Below, piece after piece: positions 1 to 8,028 of a stretch of DNA of 19,605 nt (position 1 is its first letter; each line of letters opens with the position of its first letter). The position numbers and the translations under genes were made by a program. The notes under the pieces were generated by a model. That model did not search any database, was not told the origin of the DNA, and saw nothing but the letters and a program-made list of their open reading frames with translations. This DNA comes from Clostridia bacterium (GTDB lineage Bacteria > Bacillota > Clostridia > UMGS1883), in contig CAAGBE010000012.1 in NCBI GenBank assembly GCA_900768005.1, positions 1-19,605 on the forward strand, read 5' to 3'.

Positions 1-471
1 GTCGGCACATATTATTTTGAAGGTAACGGAGAAGAGTCGGTAACAACGACTGATTTGGACTATAATATTTGCGGCGCAGTTACTGCAGAAAGACTTTACT
101 TCGGCGGATTCAGACTGGTTCCAGTTGCTGCAACAACAGCGTCAGTATTAACAGCTAAAGAAAATTATTGTGAAGATTCTTCCAATGTAGCTACGAGTTT
201 AGTGGCGGGAAATCTTACATCTAAGTTCAAGATTTCAAACGACTCTCAGGGTAAGAACGCTAATGTTATAAAGGCAATTTATAATAACGGCGCACTTGAA
301 AGTGTAGAATTCCTTGAAGAGGTTTATATCGAGCCTTATTCAAAAGAAGAAATTCATCATGTTTTTGTAAAACCTGAAGAAAATGACGGCGATAATAAGA
401 AGGTTGTTATTTACCTTTGGGATAAGGAAAACGGTCTTGTTCCCGTAACAAAGAGTATTGCCCTCGACTAA
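1..471 (+). CDS. C-terminal part of a probable surface protein (5' truncated)
   Basis: The reading frame is open from the first base to the TAA at 469-471, so the gene begins before the window and only its last 156 residues are seen. An internal TTG at 55 has no convincing ribosome binding site and is not a start. The visible part has no catalytic motif I recognise. Its last ~85 residues look like a small beta-sandwich domain: a segment about generating extra strands (NGALESVEFLEEV), an acidic stretch (PEENDGD), then a hydrophobic strand with YLWDKENGLVPV. This resembles the C-terminal beta domain often seen at the end of large secreted clostridial proteins (a 'LWD..-..P' pattern known to me from such proteins, from memory). 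The neighbouring secreted F5/8C proteins fit an exported role. Function unknown; the parent protein cannot be identified. Confidence 0.7.
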   Translation, partial: VGTYYFEGNGEESVTTTDLDYNICGAVTAERLYFGGFRLVPVAATTASVLTAKENYCEDSSNVATSLVAGNLTSKFKISNDSQGKNANVIKAIYNNGALESVEFLEEVYIEPYSKEEIHHVFVKPEENDGDNKKVVIYLWDKENGLVPVTKSIALD

Positions 472-495
472 AACCAAATAAAAAAATTATGTAAG

Positions 496-529
496 CAGGG
501 GTGGGTGGTTTTACCCACCCCTGTGTTTT
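496..529 (+). terminator. Hairpin with short T-tract, probable (leaky) terminator
   Basis: An 11-bp perfect GC-rich stem (496-506 with 513-523) closes a 6-base loop and is followed by TGTTTT. It lies 25 bases after the stop of the first gene. The T-tract is short and interrupted, so some read-through into the next gene is likely. The next ribosome binding site (AGGAGG, 533-538) starts only nine bases after the stem. Confidence 0.75.
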
Positions 530-544
530 CCCAGGAGGAAAAAT

Positions 545-3523
545 ATGAAAAAATATTATAAAGCAGCGGCAAGCTTTCTTCTGGCAGTAATGTTTACACT
601 TACTGCTGCGCAACTATCCTTTGCCGCACCTAATTTAAATGCAGTGCTGTGGCGTGAGTTTACCCCCGGAAATGATGGAGCATATATACAAAGACTCGGT
701 CACAAACCCGACGGAACTCCGTATATGGTTTTTGCACAGCTTAATAACACGGGGCATGGTCCTTCCGACACACATTGGTCGTCAAACAATACAACAACGG
801 AGCACTGGCTGGAGATAACCTTCAGCGGGGAGAAAACCTTTGACAGAATAAATCTCTATTTTTTCGAGAATGATGTAAACAAATACCCGTGGGAGAGCTT
901 TACAATCTCCTACTGGAAGGATAATGAGTGGAAGACGTTTATTAAAAAAGAGAAAAATGCTGAAATGATGCTTCGTTATTCATTTTGCGGCGTAACCTCT
1001 CAAAAGGTAAGAATTGACATAACGAAGCCGTCTATTCATTCAAATGATAAGTATGCCAGACTTCGTGAAATTGAGATTTTTGATGATACAGGGAAAAATA
1101 TTGCTGCCTCCAATGCAGGTGCAACCATAGCGGCAGACTCAACTGTCAGCAGTAAGCGAGCGGCATCATGCGCTATTGACGGATATGCCTTTCCTGAGCT
1201 TGGCTATTGGTCCCCCGCTGCAAAAACGGCGCCTCCTCACTGGATAGTGCTTGATTTCGGTGAAGAAAAGCAGTTTGACGAAATTAAAGTTGTAGAGGTT
1301 GATGATGTCAGCTACGACGGTAAGGAAGCAGGCTTTGAGGATTATCAGCTTCAGTACAACGCAGGAACATATGCAGAGCCTAATTGGGTGGATGTTGCAA
1401 AGGTAACGGGTAATAAGCGTTCAAGTGCGCACGCATGCTTTGAAAGTGTTACTGCCCGCCAGGTTCGTATGTATATCACCAAAACACGAAGCGGCGACAG
1501 TATAAAAATTGCAGGCTTCCGTGTTTACAACCGTGCTGCAGGAAGTGAAAATATAGCTGAAAATGCAATAGTTTCAGTAAGCTCTCAAGATAAGGCATTG
1601 GGCGGACTTAGTAAATTTGTGCTGTCAAATGGCAGCACACAGCAGATAACCTGCCTTACAGCATATGACCTTGAGGGCAACAAGCTCTGGCAGAAGGGAA
1701 CACCCAAGAGCAACAATCGTACAATCGGCAGTGATTTGCCGATACAGATATTTGATATTGATAACGACGGAGAAGAGGAAATTATAACGGTATACAATGA
1801 CAGTCTGCAGGTTCTCTCATACGACGGAACTGTAGAAAAGGAGGTTTCCTGCTACCTTCAGGCAGACTGCCTGATGCCCGTCAATGTCAGCGGAAACGAA
1901 ACGATGCAGGATATTCTGGTAAAGGACAGATATAAAGAGGTTGCTGTCTATGATAAGGACCTTAATTTACTGTGGAGCCGTTATCAGACAAATACTGCCG
2001 AAGATAATTACAGAGACCTCTACGGACACTTCCCTTATCCGTGTGATATTGATAATGACGGAAAGGATGAAATTTTAGTCGGTGCGGTGCTCCTTGATGA
2101 TGATGGGTCTCTCCTGCACAGATATGTTACAAACGGTACATTTATAAGTGCATCGGATGGAAAGACGCACTACGAAATTGCAGAACATTCTGACGGTATG
2201 AAGATTGCAGATTTAGACCCCGAAAATGAAGGCCTTGAAATGGTTTCTGCATATTCTTCAGCGGGAACAATGTTTATGGATACACAGGGAAATCGCCTTG
2301 TGACAGACACCACCGTAGGTCATGCACAGAAAGTAGTTGTCGGTGAGTTTGCACCGACAGTTCCAGGGCTTGAGGTATTTACCTCCACAAAGCCTTCTCC
2401 CACAAATTACCAACTGTATCTTAACCGCGGCAATGGCGAGAAGCTCTGGAATAGTCCCATTAGCTATGGCTCAAGCTCAGGTGTTATTCAGATGGACCCC
2501 TCCTTCTTTGTTAAGGCGGGCAGCGGTCAGGAACACCTTTTAATTTCCAAGGGAAAGGGACTTTTTGACAGCGACTATAAGAATATCGTTACCCTTAATA
2601 ATGTTCTTACCCGATTTGGCTACAGTGTTAATATCGGCGGCGATGAAAGAGAAGAGCTTCTCTTCTGGAATGAGGGTGCGGTACAAATCTGGACGAATAC
2701 TGCCGCAGTTCCTGACGGTGGTAAAAATATTGCCCGTGATGCACAGATAAGTGTTGACTCAACCTATGATAACAATTACAGTGCAGCAGCGCTTAATGAC
2801 GGAAACAGAAACGGCAGTGTGTGGAAATCTCTGGACGCAGGGGGCGGGCGGCATTACATAACGGTAGATTTTGGTGCTGCCAAAACCTTTGACGAGCTAT
2901 GGCTCTACGGCTACAGCGACGAAACCGACACATATCTGCCCAAGAATTTCAAAATTCAGTATAACAGCGGCACGACTGAATCGCCCGCGTGGGTGACAAT
3001 TCATGATGTGACAAACAATCAGAAGAAGGCTGCCGCATTTACCTTTAATCCGGTAACGGCACAACAGGTAAGAATATATATAACAAATCCCACAACAGCG
3101 CTTAATAATGTTGATAATGCTGCAAGAATTTTTGAGATTGAAATTTATGAAGCATTGACAGAATTTTCACCCGTAAGTGGGGAAAGCGCTGAAAATAGCA
3201 TAACCTTTAATTCAGCAAAAAGAATTGACGGTGCACAGCTTGATTTCAGCGGAGAGGTAAAGGATTTTAAGCTCCAGTATCTTTCAGGCGGTGAGTGGAA
3301 GGATATTTTATCAACCCTTTGTAATTCTGCTGCCACACAAAAGTACGCCTTTTCTCCCGTAGAGACTTCTGCCCTTCGTGTGGTTGTAACCGATGGAAGC
3401 GGCAGTGCACAAATTTCAGCAAGGGAGTATAGCGGATACAGCTACACCGATGTTGTAAATGAGGTTATAGTAAACCCGACAAAATCAGGTAATACAGGCT
3501 CCTACAGATGGACGAATTATTAA
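545..3523 (+). CDS. Secreted multi-domain F5/8C protein with calcium-loop beta-propeller
   Basis: A 992-residue exported protein; ATG at 545 follows AGGAGG at 533-538. Order: signal peptide (about 1-28, ending SFAA), F5/8C-like carbohydrate-binding domain (~32-180, ending LREIEIFD), a second (~185-328), a beta-propeller (~365-720), a third F5/8C domain (~725-868, ending FEIEIYEA) and a partial galactose-binding-like region (~880-960). The propeller carries Asp-rich loops of the VCBS/FG-GAP/EF-hand type (DIDNDG at 404-409 and 501-506), DLDPENEG near 556, a GHAQ motif near 592 and GDEREELLFW near 699. This pattern resembles the calcium-bound propeller of PL11-type rhamnogalacturonan lyases, but I cannot confirm lyase residues; it may be a binding scaffold only. 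No LPXTG or SLH anchor is seen. The protein is a paralogue of the next gene, domain for domain. Confidence 0.85.
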   Translation: MKKYYKAAASFLLAVMFTLTAAQLSFAAPNLNAVLWREFTPGNDGAYIQRLGHKPDGTPYMVFAQLNNTGHGPSDTHWSSNNTTTEHWLEITFSGEKTFDRINLYFFENDVNKYPWESFTISYWKDNEWKTFIKKEKNAEMMLRYSFCGVTSQKVRIDITKPSIHSNDKYARLREIEIFDDTGKNIAASNAGATIAADSTVSSKRAASCAIDGYAFPELGYWSPAAKTAPPHWIVLDFGEEKQFDEIKVVEVDDVSYDGKEAGFEDYQLQYNAGTYAEPNWVDVAKVTGNKRSSAHACFESVTARQVRMYITKTRSGDSIKIAGFRVYNRAAGSENIAENAIVSVSSQDKALGGLSKFVLSNGSTQQITCLTAYDLEGNKLWQKGTPKSNNRTIGSDLPIQIFDIDNDGEEEIITVYNDSLQVLSYDGTVEKEVSCYLQADCLMPVNVSGNETMQDILVKDRYKEVAVYDKDLNLLWSRYQTNTAEDNYRDLYGHFPYPCDIDNDGKDEILVGAVLLDDDGSLLHRYVTNGTFISASDGKTHYEIAEHSDGMKIADLDPENEGLEMVSAYSSAGTMFMDTQGNRLVTDTTVGHAQKVVVGEFAPTVPGLEVFTSTKPSPTNYQLYLNRGNGEKLWNSPISYGSSSGVIQMDPSFFVKAGSGQEHLLISKGKGLFDSDYKNIVTLNNVLTRFGYSVNIGGDEREELLFWNEGAVQIWTNTAAVPDGGKNIARDAQISVDSTYDNNYSAAALNDGNRNGSVWKSLDAGGGRHYITVDFGAAKTFDELWLYGYSDETDTYLPKNFKIQYNSGTTESPAWVTIHDVTNNQKKAAAFTFNPVTAQQVRIYITNPTTALNNVDNAARIFEIEIYEALTEFSPVSGESAENSITFNSAKRIDGAQLDFSGEVKDFKLQYLSGGEWKDILSTLCNSAATQKYAFSPVETSALRVVVTDGSGSAQISAREYSGYSYTDVVNEVIVNPTKSGNTGSYRWTNY

Positions 3524-3555
3524 AGGTGTTATTATAATTTTATACGACCAGAATA

Positions 3556-3581
3556 TATGGGGCAATGCTATTTGCCCCATA
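3556..3581 (+). other. Intergenic hairpin between the two paralogues
   Basis: A 10-bp perfect stem (3556-3565 with 3572-3581, containing TGGGGCAA/TTGCCCCA) has a 6-base loop. No T-run follows, so it is not a standard intrinsic terminator. In a co-transcribed mRNA it could protect a 3' end, act as a processing site, or set the expression ratio of the two paralogues. Confidence 0.55.
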
Positions 3582-3628
3582 AGAAACCGTAATTTTAGAT
3601 TTCAATTTATAAAAAGGAGGAAACAAAA

Positions 3629-6556
3629 TTGAAAAAGCTTACAATGAGAATTTTCAGCCTGGCTTTGGCCTTGACAATGCTTTTAGCGCTTTCATCCGCA
3701 GCATTGGCAGCGCCGAATGCAGAGCTTGGACTCTGGCGCAATTTAAAGGTTGGTGCAGGCGGTACAGTTCACAGAGTGGGACATACTCCCGAAGGAAAGC
3801 CTTATATCATATTTGCACGCCAGTACTACAGTACATTCCCGTCAGTAACACGTTGGTCCTCTCATAATGCGACCAAGACGCACTGGCTCGAATTAACTTT
3901 TAAAGAGCAGAAGAGCTTTAATAAAATAGATTTATATTTCTTCGGTAACAATACTGCAGGATATTGCTGGACAGATTACAAAATCTCCTACAATTCAAAC
4001 GGCAGTTGGGTAGAGTTTTTAAATATTACAGGAAATAAAGACATGGTTAGAAGCCACGAATTTCCAGCAGTAACAAGCGACAAGGTTCGTATAGATATTC
4101 TTGACGCAGGACGAGATGATTATGCCCGCCTCAACGAAATTGAAATTTTCGATGCAGATGGAAAGAACTTCGCCGTTTCATCTGCAGGTACAAAAATTGC
4201 CGCTGACAGTGCTGTAAAGAGTGACTCCAAACCTACGCAGGCGATTGACGGACATCGTTATCCCCGTACCACTTATTGGTCACCTGACCCGAATGTGCCC
4301 GGGGACCAGTGGCTTATGGTTGATTTCGGTGAGCCGAAGGAGATTAATGAAATCGATGTTTCAGAGAAGGACGATACCGCAGACTCAAAATACGGTGGAT
4401 TTGTAGATTTTCAGGTTCAGTATAACGCAGGAACTCCTGAAACTCCTAATTGGGTTGATTTAAAGAAGGCAACAAAATACTTCCGAGATTCAATATTTGT
4501 AGAATTTGATACCATAACCACTCAGCAGGTCAGACTTCTTATAACAAAGATGAGGCCAAAGGATGAGCCTAAGATAGCAGGCTTCAGAATTTATAACAGA
4601 CCTTCAGAGGAAAACCTTACCGAAAAAGCAACTGTTACTGCAAGCTCTGAAAGCGGCTCTACAGGCTGCTGGGCAGATAATGTGCGTTACAATGGTATCT
4701 GTCAGTTTTTAGGCTGCCTTACTGCATATGACTTTGACGGAAACATCCTCTGGCAAAAGGGTGACCCCAAGGGTTCCAGCCCTACAGCCGGAAGTGACCT
4801 TCCCATACAGATTTATGATATTGACCACGACGGGGAAGAGGAAATCCTTGTTAACTGGAGAGATAAGCTCCAGATTCTTTCCTGGGACGGAACTGTTGAA
4901 AAGGAAGCACCCATCGCTATAAATGGTGACAATATTCTGCCCGTTAATGTAAGAGGTCTTGACCAGCCCTCAGACATTCTGATAAAGGACAGATACGAAG
5001 AGATTGCGGTTTATACAAACGACCTTGAGCTTTTGTGGACCAAGTATACACCAGGCTATGACGGGAACTATGAGCTTATAGGTCATTTCCCCTATAACTA
5101 CGATATTGACGGTGACGGCAAGGACGAAATAGTGGCAGGTAATTATGCTATTGACGACGACGGAACAATTTACGACCGCTATGTAACAGACCCCACTGAG
5201 CTTGTTCAGCACGCAGACGGCTTGAAGGTGGGTGACTTTGACCCCAATCTTCCCGGTATTGAAATGTTTAATGCCGATTCCTCCGCAGGTATACTTGTGT
5301 GGGATAAGGACGGTAACAGAATTATGACAGACCTTGCAGTCGGTCATGCTCAGAAGTTAGTTATGGGTGAATTTGTTCCCACAATTCCAGGTTGGGAAGC
5401 ATTTACTACAACCAAGGCGATAAGAACACCCCATCCTATGCTTTATCTCCATACAGGAGGAGGACAGAGAATCTGGCCCGAGGGTATCGAATATCCAAAG
5501 CAGTCAGGTACAGTACAGATTTACCCTGCTAATTTTGTAAAGGCAGGCTCCAATCAGGAATATCTGATTGTCCCCAAGGAGAGAATTGTAATCGACGGCT
5601 ACAACAATGCGCTTGTTAATATTCCCAAGGAATATACAAACCGCTTTGCCTTTGCCGCTGACCTTACAGGTGATGACCGAGAAGAGCTTCTCTTCTGGCA
5701 TTCAAACGGAATTGTACAGGTATGGACAAATACTGCTGATGTTCCCGACGGAGGAAAGAATATAGCACGCAATGCCAAAATTACCGTTGATTCTACAGAC
5801 GGAGAATATTCCGCCGCAAATCTTAATGACGGTGACAGAAAGGGCGGAATCTGGAAATCTCAGGACTATATTGGTGACCACTACGTTATAGTAGATTTCG
5901 GCACAGCAAAAACCTTTGATGAAATATGGCTTTATAACTACTGCAACAAGGAAGATACATATTTCCTCGATAACTTTAAGATTCAGTATAACAGCGGTAC
6001 ACCCGCAGCACCCGTATGGACAGATATTTACGACGTGCAGGCTAATATGAAGAAAAATGCGGCATTTACATTTGATGCGGTGACTTCTCAGCAGGTAAGA
6101 ATTTTTATTACTGATCCTACAACAGCGCTTAATAATATTGATAATTCTGCAAGACTTCGTGAAATTGAAATTTACGAGGCACTTCCCGACAGATTTACTG
6201 CTATCGGCGGCAATCAGAGTGCAGACGGTCAGGGCGCAATCCTGAGCCTTGGCGGAACTAAGACAGTTGACGGTGTCAAGGTAGAACTCAGTGGCGATGT
6301 ATTAAATTATACTCTTCAGTATCGCAGTGGTAATGAATGGGTGGATATGGCATCTATAGTATGTAATAAGGATGCAAAGAAGAATTTTGCATTTACCCCC
6401 GTTCAGACAGACGCAATCCGTGTGGTAGTTGTAGAAGGCAGCGGAAGTGTTGCAAAAATCACTGCCCGTGAGTGGAGCGGTTATGAATCTCAGGCAGTTG
6501 AAAATGAAATTATACAAAACCCCACAAAGGCACTTTATCGCTGGACTAACTATTAA
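3629..6556 (+). CDS. Secreted multi-domain F5/8C protein with calcium-loop beta-propeller (paralogue)
   Basis: A 975-residue exported protein. The start is TTG at 3629, placed by AAGGAGG at 3614-3620 (8-base spacing) and by the signal peptide that follows (about 1-28, ending ALAA). The architecture repeats the preceding gene: F5/8C domains at ~32-175 and ~180-323, a propeller at ~360-705 with calcium-type loops DIDHDG (397-402) and DIDGDG (492-497), DFDPNLPG near 537, GHAQ at 572-575 and GDDREELLFW at 681-690, then an F5/8C domain at ~710-850 and a partial galactose-binding region at ~870-950. Long stretches are near-identical to the paralogue, for example FKIQYNSGT and TTALNN in the third F5/8C domain. 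The role is probably binding, and possibly lyase-type cutting, of a polysaccharide outside the cell. The substrate is not readable from the sequence. Confidence 0.85.
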   Translation: MKKLTMRIFSLALALTMLLALSSAALAAPNAELGLWRNLKVGAGGTVHRVGHTPEGKPYIIFARQYYSTFPSVTRWSSHNATKTHWLELTFKEQKSFNKIDLYFFGNNTAGYCWTDYKISYNSNGSWVEFLNITGNKDMVRSHEFPAVTSDKVRIDILDAGRDDYARLNEIEIFDADGKNFAVSSAGTKIAADSAVKSDSKPTQAIDGHRYPRTTYWSPDPNVPGDQWLMVDFGEPKEINEIDVSEKDDTADSKYGGFVDFQVQYNAGTPETPNWVDLKKATKYFRDSIFVEFDTITTQQVRLLITKMRPKDEPKIAGFRIYNRPSEENLTEKATVTASSESGSTGCWADNVRYNGICQFLGCLTAYDFDGNILWQKGDPKGSSPTAGSDLPIQIYDIDHDGEEEILVNWRDKLQILSWDGTVEKEAPIAINGDNILPVNVRGLDQPSDILIKDRYEEIAVYTNDLELLWTKYTPGYDGNYELIGHFPYNYDIDGDGKDEIVAGNYAIDDDGTIYDRYVTDPTELVQHADGLKVGDFDPNLPGIEMFNADSSAGILVWDKDGNRIMTDLAVGHAQKLVMGEFVPTIPGWEAFTTTKAIRTPHPMLYLHTGGGQRIWPEGIEYPKQSGTVQIYPANFVKAGSNQEYLIVPKERIVIDGYNNALVNIPKEYTNRFAFAADLTGDDREELLFWHSNGIVQVWTNTADVPDGGKNIARNAKITVDSTDGEYSAANLNDGDRKGGIWKSQDYIGDHYVIVDFGTAKTFDEIWLYNYCNKEDTYFLDNFKIQYNSGTPAAPVWTDIYDVQANMKKNAAFTFDAVTSQQVRIFITDPTTALNNIDNSARLREIEIYEALPDRFTAIGGNQSADGQGAILSLGGTKTVDGVKVELSGDVLNYTLQYRSGNEWVDMASIVCNKDAKKNFAFTPVQTDAIRVVVVEGSGSVAKITAREWSGYESQAVENEIIQNPTKALYRWTNY

Positions 6557-6575
6557 TAAGGGGGAGTGAAGCATT

Positions 6576-7925
6576 ATGAAAAAAATTATATCGATTTTAC
6601 TCAGCCTGACAATTATTCTGTCTGTAGCATCCTTTCAGGCTATGGCAGCAGGAGAAATTTCAGTTTATGTAAACGGAGAAAAGGTTGTTTTTGACCAGCA
6701 GCCCGTTATACAAAACAGCAGAACTCTGGTTCCTATGCGTGCGATAGTTGAAAAGATGCAGGCAGAGGTACAGTGGGCAGAGAACACCAGAACAGTTCAT
6801 TGCACTCGTGACGACACGCGTGTTGACCTTAAAATCGGCAGCGATGTTGTTATGAAAGATTACAAAATTTCAAGACTTGATATAACCCCGCAAATTATCG
6901 GCGGCAGAACAATGATCCCCCTGCGCTTTATAGGTGAGGCATTCGGTGCTGATGTACAATGGGACGGTGCAACACAGTCTGCTTACATTACTATCGCACC
7001 GCCGAAAAAAGCCCCCGGACCCAAGTTTGATACAGTGGTTGCACCTGTAGCCGTGTCTGCATCGGGTAGTGACCAGGGTACTGTTGCTAAAAATGCTGTA
7101 GACGGCGACCTTGCAACAAGATGGGCGGCTGACTGCGGAACGGTAAAGAAGCATCTTGATATCGACCTTGGTACAGAAAAGACAGTGTTTGGTATAGGTC
7201 TTGCATGGTATATGGGTAACGGCAGAGTTTATTCCTTCGCTGTTTCTGTTTCGAGCGACGGTCAGAATTTCACCGATGTTATTGCAAACGGTAAATCAAG
7301 CGGTAAAACAGAGGGAGTACAGAACCACGCATTTACAGAAACAAAGGCAAGGTATATCAGGATTACCGGTAAGGGTAATGCAAAGAACACTTATGCACAT
7401 CTTAGCGAGGCAGTAATTTACGGTCCTGAGGGTGCACCCGCTACAACGATAAAAAATTCCACAACGGAAGCGTCTAAAAAAGCGGCAGCGGAAAAGAAAC
7501 TTATAACTGCGCCTACTTCGAAAAAATTAGAATTAGAATCGGCAACGGCTACAGACGGTCAGTCTTCTGCAATGTATGCAATTGATGGAGATGGTTCTAC
7601 CAAGTGGTCGGCAGACTGCTCCAAAAAAGCGCAGTCCATTACCGTTGATATTGGTAAGGAAAAGCTTCTCACTGCCATAGGAATCAAATGGTACAAGGGT
7701 GGTATGTATACCTATACATATCGTATAGAGGTGTCCGCAGACGGTGAGAATTTTACAGAGGTAGTAGCATCAGGAACAAGCAAGAATGTAAACGATATGC
7801 AGTATGCAAGACTTGGCGACGACAGAGGACGTTATGTCCGCATAACAGTATTTGACAGCAAGGGTGTTTCTGTGGTAATGAATTCAGGCGGACAGTGCCA
7901 TATATCGGAAATCGATGTTTATTAA
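6576..7925 (+). CDS. Secreted protein with Cu_amine_oxidN1 domain and two F5/8C domains
   Basis: A 449-residue exported protein with ATG at 6576 after a GGGGGAG ribosome binding site at 6560-6566. Order: signal peptide (about 1-25, ending AMAA), a copper amine oxidase N-terminal-like domain (~28-140; two copies of the family's hallmark, SRTLVPMRAIVEKMQAEVQW and GRTMIPLRFIGEAFGADVQW), a Pro/Lys-rich linker, an F5/8C domain (~155-283), a Lys/Ala-rich linker (~285-312) and a second F5/8C domain (~315-449). In Firmicutes this N-terminal domain is common in exported proteins and does not imply amine oxidase activity; a wall-associated role is an inference. No catalytic domain is present, so it is likely a binding or display protein. 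It lies 19 bases after the preceding gene and is probably co-transcribed with it. Confidence 0.88.
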   Translation: MKKIISILLSLTIILSVASFQAMAAGEISVYVNGEKVVFDQQPVIQNSRTLVPMRAIVEKMQAEVQWAENTRTVHCTRDDTRVDLKIGSDVVMKDYKISRLDITPQIIGGRTMIPLRFIGEAFGADVQWDGATQSAYITIAPPKKAPGPKFDTVVAPVAVSASGSDQGTVAKNAVDGDLATRWAADCGTVKKHLDIDLGTEKTVFGIGLAWYMGNGRVYSFAVSVSSDGQNFTDVIANGKSSGKTEGVQNHAFTETKARYIRITGKGNAKNTYAHLSEAVIYGPEGAPATTIKNSTTEASKKAAAEKKLITAPTSKKLELESATATDGQSSAMYAIDGDGSTKWSADCSKKAQSITVDIGKEKLLTAIGIKWYKGGMYTYTYRIEVSADGENFTEVVASGTSKNVNDMQYARLGDDRGRYVRITVFDSKGVSVVMNSGGQCHISEIDVY

Positions 7926-7933
7926 ATCATTTT

Positions 7934-7957
7934 GGGTTGCAGACTCGTCTGCAACCC
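7934..7957 (+). other. Hairpin A, overlapping hairpin B
   Basis: A 10-bp perfect stem (7934-7943 with 7948-7957, GGGTTGCAGA/TCTGCAACCC) closes a CTCG tetraloop. It starts eight bases after the stop codon of the secreted CuAO-N/F5/8C gene. Its 3' arm shares bases 7953-7957 with the 5' arm of hairpin B, so the two full stems cannot form together. No T-run follows directly. Confidence 0.75.
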
Positions 7958-7997
7958 TGACAAAAGCTTTGTTTTAAACAAAGCTTTTGTCAGGGTT
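7953..7997. repeat. Hairpin B: 22-bp perfect inverted repeat
   Basis: Bases 7953-7974 and 7976-7997 are exact reverse complements around a single base. As RNA the inner pairs would open to form a small loop, leaving a stem of about 20 bp. It is followed by AATAAAAAAA, not T, so it is not a typical + strand terminator, and on the minus strand no T-run follows either. It marks the border between the secreted module and the cytoplasmic module. It could be a transcript-end stabiliser, an attenuator half, or a dispersed REP/MITE-like repeat. Confidence 0.8.
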
Positions 7998-8028
7998 AAT
8001 AAAAAAATTAGGCAAGGAGAAATGTTTT

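Noticed and set aside
3533..3538. TATAAT box before the second surface gene
   Set aside because: No TTGACA-like element lies at a suitable distance; AT-rich sequence makes such a match likely by chance.
4970..5347. Long minus-strand frames inside the surface genes, such as this 125-codon one
   Set aside because: They lie antisense to well-supported coding regions with clear domains, have no ribosome binding site and show no domain pattern.
7987..8028. Earlier TTG start for the TIM-barrel protein
   Set aside because: It lies inside the inverted repeat and lacks a ribosome binding site; the ATG at 8029 has AAGGAGA at proper spacing.
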